Assembly (NCBI GenBank): GCA_024036415.1
Contig: JAMWET010005018.1
Span: 1 to 64,000 of the forward strand
Reading direction: 5' to 3'
Length of the DNA: 64,000 nt
DNA from: Prochilodus magdalenae
Taxonomy: Eukaryota > Chordata > Actinopteri > Characiformes > Prochilodontidae
This document shows positions 21,483 to 31,813 of the stretch, piece after piece. The notes beneath the pieces were generated by a model. The model saw only the letters and a list, made by a program, of their open reading frames with translations, did not search any database and was not told the origin of the DNA. The translations under genes and the position numbers were made by a program. How positions within the stretch are numbered: position 1 is the first letter of the stretch; every line of letters starts with the position of its first letter.

Positions 21483-21540
21483 AGGCTATTCTAGAGCGTG
21501 TTCTAGAGGCTCTTCTAGGGGCTATTCCAGGGACTAGGCA
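21483..21540. repeat. 12-bp minisatellite relic related to the large satellite
   Basis: Four and a half 12-base units with the core TTCTAG or TTCCAG. They show the same monomer as the 41.9-47.1 kb array but lack the 72-bp higher-order pattern. Confidence 0.75.
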
Positions 21541-22350
21541 AGGCAAGTTTATTTGTATAGCACCTTTCATACACAAGAGCAATCCAAAAAACTTTACATA
21601 AAAGGGAGAAAATACAAACACGTTAAAACAAATCAATAAATTTAAAAATCATTAAAATATCATTAATATTGTTAATCACTTAAATTCTTAAACAAAATAT
21701 AAATAAAAGTATAAGAATGAGGAATATAGAGTGGCATTACAGGAGAGTTCCACCTGTTCCTAACGATCTGAGAGCTCTGCTCGGCTCATGCTGGTCCTAA
21801 ACCACTGAGACATTTATAGACCAGTACCAAGACTTTAAAGTCTACTCTGTAGCAGACTGGGATCCAGAGTAGGGATTTAAGAACGGGGCTTACGGGGTCC
21901 CTTCTGTTACTCTGGGCGAGGACCCTGGGTGAGGACTCTGGGCGAGGTGTCTGGGTGAGGACTCTGGGGAAGGACTGTCTGATGGTCTTTTCTGGAGGAT
22001 CTGTTAGAGGACTGTTACAGTGATCAGTCCTGCTGGAGATGGAGGCGGGGGGTGAGTTTCTCAAGGTCCCGTAGACGGTCCCGTAGACGGTGATCTGGTT
22101 AATGTTCTTAAGGTGGCAGAGAGCTGATCTGGTGAAGCTGAGATCAGAGTGGATCAGTACTCTGAGATTACGGGCTAGCTCTTCAGACTTTAAGGAGACT
22201 GAGTTCAGATCTGCAGCTCGTCTGAGCCTCTTGTATCTGTTCCCAAATATAATAACCTCCGTTTATCTTTATTCAGCTGCAGAAAGTTCTGACCCGTCCA
22301 GTCAGTAATGTGCTCCAGGCACTTACACAGTGAGTTGAGGGGACCATAAT
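21541..22350 (-). mobile_element. LINE 3' fragment, antisense
   Basis: The plus-strand start AAGGCAAGTTTATTTGTATA is a common fish LINE 3' terminus. On the minus strand, S-P-V-L-K-S-L-L-W-I-P-V near 21850-21890 and W-T-G-Q-N-F-L-Q-L-N-K-D-K near 22260-22300 belong to the C-terminal part of an L2/CR1-type reverse transcriptase. A short minisatellite (GACTCTGGGCGAG) has expanded inside it at about 21910-21970. Confidence 0.75.
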
Positions 22351-22354
22351 TATT

Positions 22355-22770
22355 CAGAATGTTAAATTCAGCAGTAAATAAAAATTGATTTATTAAATTC
22401 ACCAGAGTGTGAATGTCATATTTAAGTGTGTTCTCCTTAGAGCATGTCTCCACTTACACTCAACCAGGGATGATAAGCATTTTGCATATGACTTGTATGT
22501 ATAAACGGCTGTTATGTTTTGTTTTAGCCTAACCAGTTCTGCTGTGTCTAACACTGAACAGACAAACTTGCTGCCAGAGCAGCAAGATCATTTTATTGGA
22601 CAAGAATTCCTCAGTTATCCACTACAGTTGTGTGAGAATTTGCTCAGTGCCGCCTGGTGCCAGCAGAGGGCAGCAGCACACATCCAGAGCAACCAAAAGC
22701 TACATCTGCCTCTACAATCATCTGGAGAGACACCTTCAACGAGAGGCAGCTAAGAAATCTAAACAAAACA
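22355..22770 (+). repeat. Local repeat, second copy
   Basis: Partner of 20490-20810, with an insert carrying C-C-A-G-A-G-C-A-G-C-A-A-G-A near 22570. Non-coding. Confidence 0.7.
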
Positions 22771-23059
22771 AAGCCCAGCCCAGCTCAGCTAAACTCAATC
22801 AATCAATCAATCGATCGGCTCCGACACAAACAGTGGGGGTCTTAAAAAAAAAGGGTATGGTTGGGTCTATTCCAAAAAGACACTGACCCTTAATCTGGGT
22901 CCTCCCCCTGTACCCACCCAGGACAAGGTGTTTTCCACCTTCTTCTGGATCTTCTTAAGCTGACCTGTGTGTTCTCTCTGTTGAAGAAATAGCTGGTTGT
23001 TTCTGCTCCCCTCTGAAGGGTGTGTTTTGGTTTTTCAGGCTTGATTCACTGGCAGTGAA
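22771..23059. other. No gene seen
   Basis: Short unannotated interval with an AATC tetranucleotide run near 22796-22813; nothing else recognised. Confidence 0.4.
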
Positions 23060-23215
23060 GTGAAGACTTAGATAGAGATAGAGACTTAGAGTTTTTAATG
23101 TCATTCAAATTTATACTGTACAGTGCACATTAGAATAAAACTATGTTGCATTGGCTGAGAGTAAATCGGGGAGAAAGTAAAATGTAGGGCAAAGTGTACT
23201 GCATATGTAAACATG
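23060..23215 (-). mobile_element. LINE 3' end, antisense
   Basis: A TAGAGA-type short tandem tail leads into TTTTTAATGTCATTC and a TACTGTACAGTGCACA block, the usual antisense 3' terminus of fish L2-type elements. Only the 3' UTR is present. Confidence 0.6.
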
Positions 23216-23278
23216 TGTCAAGTCAACATTTATTTTTATAGCAGATTTTTACAACAGCTGTATCACAAAGCAGCTAGC

Positions 23279-23965
23279 TCTTACCTAGCAGAAACACTTA
23301 CTACCAGACGCTCCACTGAACAGGTACGGTTACCCAGCACTCACCATCAGTGGACCCCTAGATCTGCACCTTTTACCTAACACTCACTACCACACACTCC
23401 ACTGAACGTGTAGAGTTACCCAACACTCTCTGTCAGTGGAACCCTAGACCTGCACCTCTTACCTAGCAGAAACACTCACTACCACACACTCCACTGAACA
23501 GGTAGGGTTACCCCACACTCTCTGTCAGTGGACCCCTAGATCTGCACCTCTTACCTAGCAGAAACACTCACTATCACACGCTCCACTGAACAGGTAGGGT
23601 TACCAAACACTCTCTGTCAGTGGACCCCTAGACCTGCACCTTTTATCTAGCAGAAACACTCACTACCACACACTCCACTGAACAGGTAGGGTTACCCCAC
23701 ACTCTCTGTCAGTGGACCCCTAGATCTGCACCTCTTACCTAGCAGAAACACTCACTATCACACGCTCCACTGAACAGGTAGGGTTACCAAACACTCTCTG
23801 TCAGTGGACCCCTAGACCTGCACCTCTTACCTAGCAGAAACACTCACTACCACACACTCCACTGAACAGGTAGGGTTACCCCACACTCTCTGTCAGTGGA
23901 CCCCTAGACCTGCACCTCTTACCTAGCAGAAACACTACCACACACTCCACTGAACAGGTAGGGTT
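23279..23965. repeat. 92-bp minisatellite, about seven copies
   Basis: Units contain CTTACCTAGCAGAAACACTC, CCACTGAACAGGTAGGGTTA and TGTCAGTGGACCCCTAGA. They differ by a few bases, and the first units are the most divergent. The array lies in the 3' UTR of the antisense LINE. Confidence 0.9.
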
Positions 23966-24251
23966 TAAGCCTGGATTTAAAGATTGAGGGTGTGTCTGAG
24001 TCCCGAACACTGACTGGTAGGTTATTCCAGAGCTGGGGGGTCTTGTATGAGAAGGCTCCGCCCCCTGATGTAACTTTGTTAACTCTAGGCACTAATAGAG
24101 AACCCGCACTGTGAGACCTGAGGTCATGTGACGGCTCATAGTACGAGATAAGGTCAGTGAAGTACAGAGGAGCGAGGCCGTTAGAGCTCTATACGTCAGG
24201 AGGAGGGGTTTATACCCAGTGTGGAGTTTAACTGGTGAACAGTGTGAGTTA

Positions 24252-24717
24252 GATCAGACTGGGCTGATGGGATCAGACTGGGCTGATATGATCAGACTGC
24301 ACTGATGTGATCAGACTGGGCTGATGTGATTAGACTGGGCTGATGTGATCAAACTGGGCTGATGTGATCAGACTGGGCTGATGTGATCAGACAGGGCTGA
24401 TGTGATCAGACTGGGCTGATGTGATCAGACTGCACTGATGTGATCAGACTGGGCTGATGTGATCAGACTGGATGATGTGATCAGACTGGATGATGTGATC
24501 AGACTGGGCTGAGGTGATCAGACTGGGCTGATGTGATCAGACTGCGCTGATATTATCAGACTCTCTAGCTCCTGTAAGGACTCGGGCTGCAGTGTTCTGC
24601 AGTGACTGGATGATGTGATCAGACTGGGCTGAGGTGATCAGACTGGGCTGATGTGATCAGACTGCGCTGATATTATCAGACTCTCTAGCTCCTGTAAGGA
24701 CTCGGGCTGCAGTGTTC
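24252..24717. repeat. 19-bp minisatellite plus a 116-bp duplication
   Basis: About 16 to 18 copies of GATCAGACTGGGCTGATGT (24252-24560). The block at about 24490-24600 is then duplicated at 24606-24717. On the minus strand the unit derives from the LINE RT segment encoding E-S-D-N-I-S. Confidence 0.88.
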
Positions 24718-25530
24718 CGGACTAACTGGAGTTTAAGGCTTTCGCTGGAACAGCCAGGAAGCAGGGCGTTACAGTAACCCAGCCCTGAAGTTCTGAGTTC
24801 AGCAGGACGGTGTAGATGTAGGAAAGCTCTTCTAGTGATATTATTAATAAGCTCATCGAAGGCCTGATCAGGATCCATCCTCACACCGAGACTGTTTACA
24901 GAGGGACCTGGTGGGACTAAGGAGCTGTTAGACTGAGTGGTGATGCAGACGGCTCGGTTCTGACAGTTCTGGAGTTCAGTAGGAGGACGTTACTGGACCT
25001 CCAGTCTCTTATGTCTCTAACACAGTCCTCTATCTTATTAAGGTGGAGTGGATCATCTGGTCTAGCTGAGATGTACAGGTGTGTGTCGTCTCCATGGCAG
25101 CGGGGGTTTATGTTCTGGTTCTGATTACGGTACCGGGTGGTGCAGATATAAGGTAAATAATATAGGTCCTAGGACAGACCCCTGTGGAACCCCAGACTGT
25201 ACCTCTGTGTGAGCGGATGATGGAGCGTTTATATTTACAGACTGATAGCGGTCGCTTAAGTAAGATCTGAATCATGAAAGAGCTATTCCTGTTACTCCTA
25301 CAGGTTCTCCACCCTGTCTAGTAGGATGGAGTGGTCTATGGTGTGAGGTGCTCTAAGATCCAGTAGGACCAGTAAGGATGAGTTACCTCTGTCAGCAAAT
25401 ATTAAAAGATCGTTTACAATTTTCACCAGTGCTGTCTCGGAGCTGTGATGAGGCCTAAAGCCAGACTGGAATTTTTCATGTATGTTGTTCCTGTGCAGGT
25501 AGGAGCTTAACTGTTGTGCTACAGCTTTCT

Positions 25531-26016
25531 CTACCCAAGTCTCTGAATCTGAATGGAAGATTCTGAAATAGGTATGTAGTTTGATAGCTCATAGGGATCA
25601 AGATTATGTTTCTTAATTAAAGGCCTAATTACTGCTAGTTTAAGGGATTTTGGGACGTAACCTAGGCTACGAGATGAGTTTATTATAGACAGAAGAGGCG
25701 TGGTTATTTCTGGGAGGAGTTTCTTCAGTAAACTAGTCGGAACTGGATCCAGTATGCATGTAGATGATTTTGAGGATGGAATGATTTGAAGTAGATCTCT
25801 TTGTTGGAGTAGAGAATAAGATTCCAGCCTCTCTGCAGGAGTTATACTGTGCTCTAGATTAGCATGAGCTGTACTGGGGGGTACACTTGTAGCTGTTAAC
25901 TGCACATTTTGTATTTTTAGCCGAATTGTTTCAATTTTATTATTGAAGAAATTCATAAAGTCATTGCTCCTGTATGTTAACGGTATCCGGGGTTCAGTCG
26001 CAGACTGACTCTTCAA
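25531..26016 (-). pseudogene. LINE reverse transcriptase N-terminal fragment
   Basis: A 161-codon minus-strand frame carrying S-S-K-S-S-T-C-I-L-D-P-V-P-T, then S-L-G-Y-V-P-K-S-L-K-L-A-V-I-R-P-L and S-N-Y-I-P-I-S. These are RT blocks 0 to 2 of an L2/CR1-type element, with the usual R-P-I-S changed to I-P-I-S. It ends before the catalytic domain. Confidence 0.75.
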
Positions 26017-26020
26017 GTCA

Positions 26021-27425
26021 AAATCAAATCAAATCACTTTTATTGTCACATCACATTTTCACAGGTGTGATGGTGAGTGAAAAACTTAGGTGTGTAGTCC
26101 CTTACAGCACTTCAATACAAACATATAAATTAGACAATAAATATATACAGTACTAAACACAGAATCTCTGTTACACTAATTTACAGTTATGAATAAAAGT
26201 TCTGAATAAAAACTATGATATATGGAGATGTACACATTACCATATAGCACTCCCCCTCCCATGGTAAGGCTGAGGTAGATGAGAGATGCAGGGTAATATA
26301 CAGGGCATAGAATATTATATATGTATATACATACACTACAGATATACAGTGTGGATGGAAGATAACAGTAGGTCAGTCTATATGTGCAGGTGTAAATATG
26401 CTAATGTAAAGTGCAGAGTGATGAGTCTCCATGGAGATCATCATTTAGATGGTTTGGTGAGGTGTGGTGAACCAGGTCCATATACCGGTGCCTCAGCACT
26501 ACTGGCTGTTCAGTAGCCTGATGACTCGAGGAAGAATCTCGGAGGCGGCTGGTTCTGGACTTTATACTTCGGAACCTCCTCCCACTCGGCAGCTGTGAGA
26601 ACAGACAGTGGCTTGGGTGGGTGGAGTCCTTTAGAACCCTCCTGGTTTTCCTCAGGCAGCGGGTGGTGTATAAATCCAGGAGGTTTGGAAGCTGAACCCC
26701 GGTGATGTACTGGGCTGTCCGCACCACGCCTCTGCAGAGCTTTCCGCTCTCGATAGCAGTGCAGCTTCCATACCAGGTGGTGGAGCCAGTTAGAAGGCTC
26801 CTCCACATGTACATGTGTAGAATGTTCTGAGGCTGCTGGGTGTCCATGCGCAAACCTCCTCAGCCGTCTGATCAAAGAGGAGGAAGCGCTGCTGTGCCTT
26901 CTTCACCACCCGGCTGTGGTGTGTTCAGACCATGTGGAGTTGCCTCTGTGATGTGTGAACACCGAGGAGCTTAAAGCTGCTGACCCTCTCTCACATGCGG
27001 CCCCAGTGATGGTGATGGGGGTGTGCCCTCTCTCCTGCTTTCCTGAAGTACCACTATCAGGCTCTTGGTCTTGTTGTGTTGAGAGAAAGGTTATTCTCCC
27101 GGCACCAGTTGCGTCAGGAAGCTGACCCTCCTCTCTGTAGGCCTCCTCGTTGTTTATTGGAGATCAGGCCACAGCTGTAGTTGGTCATTCTGCCAGATTT
27201 GATATCGACAGTCGGAGCTGTGTCTGGCTGTACAGTCGTGGCGTATACTGGAGTAACAGGAGAGGGCTGAGCACACAACCCTGTGGGGCTCCAGTGCTAA
27301 GGGTCAGTGAGGAGGAGGTGATGCCAGCCAACTTCACCACCTGGCGTCGGCCCGTCAGGAAGTTCAGGATCCAGCTACACAGAGAACTGTTCAGACCCAG
27401 ATCCCGAAAGCTTGATGTCGAGAGA
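26021..27425 (-). mobile_element. L2-type LINE, 5'-truncated
   Basis: Antisense, with the 3' terminus at 26021 (TCAAATCAAATCACTTTTAT, with a CAAAT tail). The minus strand encodes the RT thumb and C-terminus in frames 26401-26875 (T-T-W-Y-G-S-C and L-P-S-G-R-R-F-R). The catalytic-region motif [10 protein letters not shown] is readable around 27270-27300 in another frame. Several frameshifts are present. It belongs to the same subfamily as the fragment at 13970-14665. Confidence 0.8.
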
Positions 27426-28689
27426 AATCTCTAAGATGTTGAACTATTAATACACTTAAATGAACAGAAATAGTCATTAATAAATGAATAATACTAACTT
27501 GTTCATATTAAAAGCCTGTACAATTAATAAAGGTGGTTATAATATTAAAAGCATTCATTCAATTAAACGCGCCATAGAGAAAGGTGCACTGCCCCTTTAA
27601 GACGACTTGGCCGGAAGGGGAGGGGGAAAAAAAAAGAAAAAAACAGAGAGGAGCCGTGCTTGGAGAGCTCTGAAAAACACGTTTGAGCAGAGGGGAGAAG
27701 TGTTAGCACAACTTGAAAATACTGCCTATTTTCTGGAAAAATAGAGACTAAATCAGCTCTATATGTGGTTTCAAGTCACGGTACCCAAAGAGGACGACAG
27801 TTTCCTGTTTTTAATGTATTAAGTTGTTTTTTGGTGAGTTCAAACTCTGCTTACTGTTGTATATGACTGTAACCTATGGATATATCAGTGTAAAAAATCT
27901 GTTGTGTTGTTATCTTGCTGTGTAAATTAGACTGGCTATGTGATGTTTAAAACTAGCTACGTGGTGTTGTAAACAGACGGTTCCAGATCAATGCTAGCCT
28001 ATCGCTAGTAACATTAGCCTGCTGTTCCGTCGCCATGTTAATGCAGTGGCACATGTAGCCCTGTTGGTTTTTCATTACCCCTGATATTGCATAAAACATA
28101 GGACAGAAAAATAATTGTAAATTGCCAACATAACTCGGCTACTTTACATGACGACGTTTAACCGGAAAGACTAACATCGCCTAATATGACGAACAAAGAA
28201 CTCACGCAAGAGATTCACCACTAGAATCAATAAACAAACTAGAAAGGACAACGAAATCGAATGAATCTAACGCTGGCTCTTGTAACGACTTAGAATAGCT
28301 AAAAAAAAAACCCCAACACAAATAAATTCATAGTGAATATAAGCTCACCATTAAATGAATGCTTGCGATTAATACAGTCGATAAAATAAAGCACTATAAT
28401 AACTATAACCATAGTATAAAAACTCAAAATACAACATTGTTAGGTTTTGATTACATTTCTTCAATTTGATTAACAGAAAACATTGTTGCCAAATTGCTAT
28501 ATAAACGGTCTGTCTGTCAAATCTTTGTTTACGTAACACCAAATTTACCTTTTTACCTTGTGTACTCTGGTAGTGCCCTACTAATTTGCACATTCCAACG
28601 AGCCTAGAACTGGTCCACTAACATAACCCTTTGTGATAGCCTCAGTACACAAGTGTTACACTAAGCAGTAGTCCACAAACAGCATTCTC
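27426..28689. other. No gene supported; possible unassigned promoter-like patch
   Basis: Mostly AT-rich. Around 27570-27720 there is a less AT-rich patch with a CCGGAAGG (ETS-like) site and a purine run, followed by TTTTGGTGAGTT near 27830 that could be a splice donor. No open frame of note follows, so I do not call a gene. Confidence 0.3.
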
Positions 28690-29300
28690 ACATATGTGTT
28701 CTTTTTGTCCAGGTGGGAGAGGGCAGTGTGCAGCGTCAGCACTATAGCATCATCAGTGGATCTGTTTTGTCAGTAGGCGAACTGCAGTGGGTCCAGGGTG
28801 TGTGCCCCCCCCCCATAAGTGGGCTAAGGAGGAGCAGATGAAGTCTCTGACCAGCTTCTCAAAGCCCTTGCTTATGAATGGAGGTCAGAGCCACTGGGTG
28901 CCAGTCATTTGAAGGTTTGGTGATCCTGGGACATGTCTGTTGGAAACTGCACAATGGTGGCCAGTTTGAAGACACATTGTCTGGATTTACTGAAAGTGTG
29001 ACGGAGAGAGAGGGTGGAGATGTCTTCGTGAACACTCGCTGCTAGCTGATGTGCACACACTTTAAGAATTCTGTCCAGGTATTGCCATCCCGGTCCCCCC
29101 GGGGCCTTAGGATGTGTCACACACGCTTGAAAGCTTTTGGCGACGGTCAGTACCACGATAGACGAGTATGGTGAATCTGAGTGGCTGAGTCGGCATGTAG
29201 CGAGAGGCTCTTTCTGGGAGTACGGTGTGGTTAACCTCAAATCGAGTGTAGAAGCGTATTCAGCTGGAGTTTGGAATTGCGCATGTCACTGATGTGGCGT
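28690..29300 (-). mobile_element. Degenerate L2-type LINE, RT fragment
   Basis: On the minus strand the F-A-Y and R-S-T-D-D-A blocks of the RT fingers can be recognised around 28750-28795. The related minus-strand frame at 28905-29240 is badly decayed. Ends are uncertain. Confidence 0.55.
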
Positions 29301-29822
29301 AAGCCACTGCAGCTGAGATTCCTTCACCCACCCTCTGTACAGTACTTTAGAATTTTGCATCTTTACACACCCACCCATCATTGGTCTTCTCGTTTGTTTA
29401 GCGTCGGTTGGTTGCCCGAACCTCGGTGGACTATCTTACCTTTCCCTCCCAGACTCTGTTCTCTCACGTTTGTGCTCTGGCCTTAATTTGATGAGATCGT
29501 GTGTGTTGCTTTAAATACATGTAAGTCTGGATTCCGATTTTGTTATTATCTATCAGTGAGGGACAGATAAGATGAAACGTGACTAACTGAGAGCTGTTCT
29601 ATAGTCTGTGAGGCTATCCTTCCAGGCAGACTGGAATACTTCGAGTTTAGTCAGGCACCATTTACGCTCTAGTTGTCTGACGGTCTGTTTTAGAGCTCGA
29701 GTGTGATCATTATACCATGGAGCTAGTTTCTTCTGCCTCATTCTTTTACGTTTTAATGGAGCCACTTTACAGTAGAGTGAAAAGTGTCCTCCAAGCATTG
29801 GGTAAGAATATCTAGATCAGTG

Positions 29823-30541
29823 TGTAACAATTACCCATTTAGGTATCTTGCTAAACACAGAAAATGTGGGGATACCATCCACTAGGTTCAAAACCCTGTT
29901 TACTAGTACACCAACACTAAACAATCACAACACAGCCCATGAATCCCCTGTACAAACAACCATATTCATCACAGTCATACATACTAAACACATTAACAAA
30001 CACATTAACAAAAGGTTTGAGTGTATGTCTCCATAGAGAGGCAGAACTGGAGAGCTCTCACCCGGAATGGAGAACTTTTAGAGTCCTTTAGCAGTTCCTG
30101 TGTCCTGGCCGTAGCCTTGTAGAGGTAAGTGGTCCTTTGCTGTCCCGGAGAGTAGCTCAAGTCCGTTTAGTTGAATGGAGATGTTGAAGTGTCCGTCCAA
30201 GCTGTATTACTTCCATCCCATGGAAGGGTCATGGCCACCAACAAGTGCCACCAGAACAATGACAAACAAACACCACAGAAAGAAACAAACAGAAATATAC
30301 CGTCCCAAAAGAGATCTCTCATTCAGCATCTAATCATCTACTACTTACATGAGTATTTGAACAATGAAGTTCCTCAAACAAGGGTTATGATTGACCAGAG
30401 CTGTGAAGCTACCTTTAGCTCCACTCCAATGCTGTCAATGGTGTCCTTTTTTGGCTTTTAAACTGAGTGCAATAACCGCTAGTGCCACCTTGTGGCCGGC
30501 ATCAGAATAGCAACTTAAAACATATGTGGCAAGCTGTCACA
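29823..30541 (-). mobile_element. Solo LTR with 4-bp target duplication
   Basis: On the minus strand it runs TGTGACAG ... TTGTTACA, with TG/CA ends and near-perfect short inverted termini. The 4-base AGTG occurs on both sides (29819-29822 and 30542-30545). It interrupts a LINE whose sequence resumes beyond it. No internal retroviral or gypsy sequence is present, as expected after LTR-LTR recombination. Confidence 0.7.
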
Positions 30542-30615
30542 AGTGGGTTCAGACAGACAGCTGATCTGGGAGGTTTTGGATAAAGCTACGAGGTGTAGAG
30601 GATGTCATAACGCAC

Positions 30616-31425
30616 TTATACACCTATAGTATGACTAAAGCTGATCTGGTATGAGATTAGATAGTGATCTGAGACTGCTGTGGTCTGAGGAAGTATAGTT
30701 AGATTGTCTATGTTCACTCTGAAGGTTAAAATTAAATCCAGAGTGCGGCTAAACTGTGGTTTGTCAAGGTGAATATTAAAGTCTCCAACAATTATTGCCT
30801 TATTTGAGACTGTTATTAAACTTGATAAAAAGTCAGCGAGTTCCTGTAAGAATTCAGAGTAGGGGACTGGTGGCCTGTAGATTGTAATCAGTGAAAACGA
30901 GTGTTTTTTCGTTCTTTGATCTCGTATATTAAGAAACAGAATTTCGAAAGAAGAGTATGTGCAGCCTGCTTTCTGGTTTATTCCTAAAGAACTGGAGAAG
31001 ATGGTTGCTACACCTCCACCCCGCCCGTTTAAACGAGGACGGTGTACATAACTGTAGCCTGTCGGGGTGGCTTCATTTAAAGCTAGATACTCTTCAGGTC
31101 TAATCCAGGTTTCTGTGAGACACAGAGCGTCAGAACTCTGATCAGTAATGAGATCATTGATAAGGACGGCCTTAGATGTAAGTGATCTGATATTAAGCAG
31201 ACCTAGTTTCAGACTCAGTGTACGATCATTGTTAACTGATTGAACTGGTCTGATGTTAATAAGGTTAGTAAGACTAACTGTTTGCAGTTTTCTAAAATTT
31301 AGTTTGACTCGGGGGACAGACACAGTCTCGATTCTATGGATCCTGTGTGGCGTCTCTAGGCAGCGAGCAGACACTTGGTTTAGCCTGTTTGTCTGCCGCC
31401 TGGTCTTGGCCCTGTCAGCGATCAA
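30616..31425 (-). pseudogene. LINE endonuclease domain, partial ORF2
   Basis: A 269-codon open minus-strand frame. It has a basic leader, then K-L-G-L-L-N-I-R-S-L-T-S-K, the L-T-E-T-W-I block, G-R-G-G-G-V-A, I-Y-R-P-P, the G-D-F-N-I-H catalytic motif and the terminal V-S-D-H. This is a nearly complete APE-type endonuclease. The linker and RT that should follow are cut off, so it cannot act alone in transposition. Confidence 0.8.
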
Positions 31426-31813
31426 CTGTATTTGTATATATATCTCAACAGATCAGTAAATTTCAGTAAGGGTATATAAAAGATATTATTGCACTGGAGC
31501 TCCCAGGTATATAGTAATCAAAAAATGGGATTGGAAGGGTCTCTGATTATGTTCTGAGCTCTGGTCAAACAGCAACTTCTAGCAATGACCTGTATGGGAG
31601 GAAGTGACGTCCCAATAATTCTCTCTGCTGTTCTTACCACCCCCTGCAGGGGCTTCCAGTCAGAGGTGCTGCAGGTTCTGACCCAGACAGAGATGCAACT
31701 GGTCTCGACAGTGCCTCTGTAGAAGGTGGTGAGGATCGGACGGGGGGTGTGCTCTCTTTATCTGTCTCAGGAAGTGCATGCGCTGCTGAGCTCTTTTGAC
31801 CAGAGCTTCGGTG

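Larger units (their letters stand above)
23217..26020 (-). mobile_element. LINE (L2/CR1-type), RT to 3' end, swollen by minisatellites
   Basis: An antisense element with its 3' terminus at 23217 (TCAAGTCAACATTTATTTTT). The RT C-terminus lies at 24657-24884 (G-Y-C-N-A-L-L-P-G-C-S-S and N-T-A-A-R-V-L-T-G on the minus strand), and the RT N-terminus at 25531-26016. The interior between them is degenerate. Two tandem arrays have grown inside it, listed separately. Confidence 0.75.
29590..31460 (-). mobile_element. LINE (L2/CR1-type), linker and endonuclease, split by an LTR
   Basis: Same family as 1-1449 and 4900-5460. The linker A-P-W-Y-N-D-H-T-R-A-L-K-Q lies at about 29690-29730. The endonuclease (30616-31425) sits on the other side of an inserted LTR at 29823-30541. 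RT and 3' end are missing on the left. Confidence 0.8.

Noticed and set aside
27570..27840. Promoter and first exon of another host gene
   Set aside because: ETS-like site and donor-like GGTGAGTT are suggestive, but no coding frame, TATA box or conserved partner could be found.
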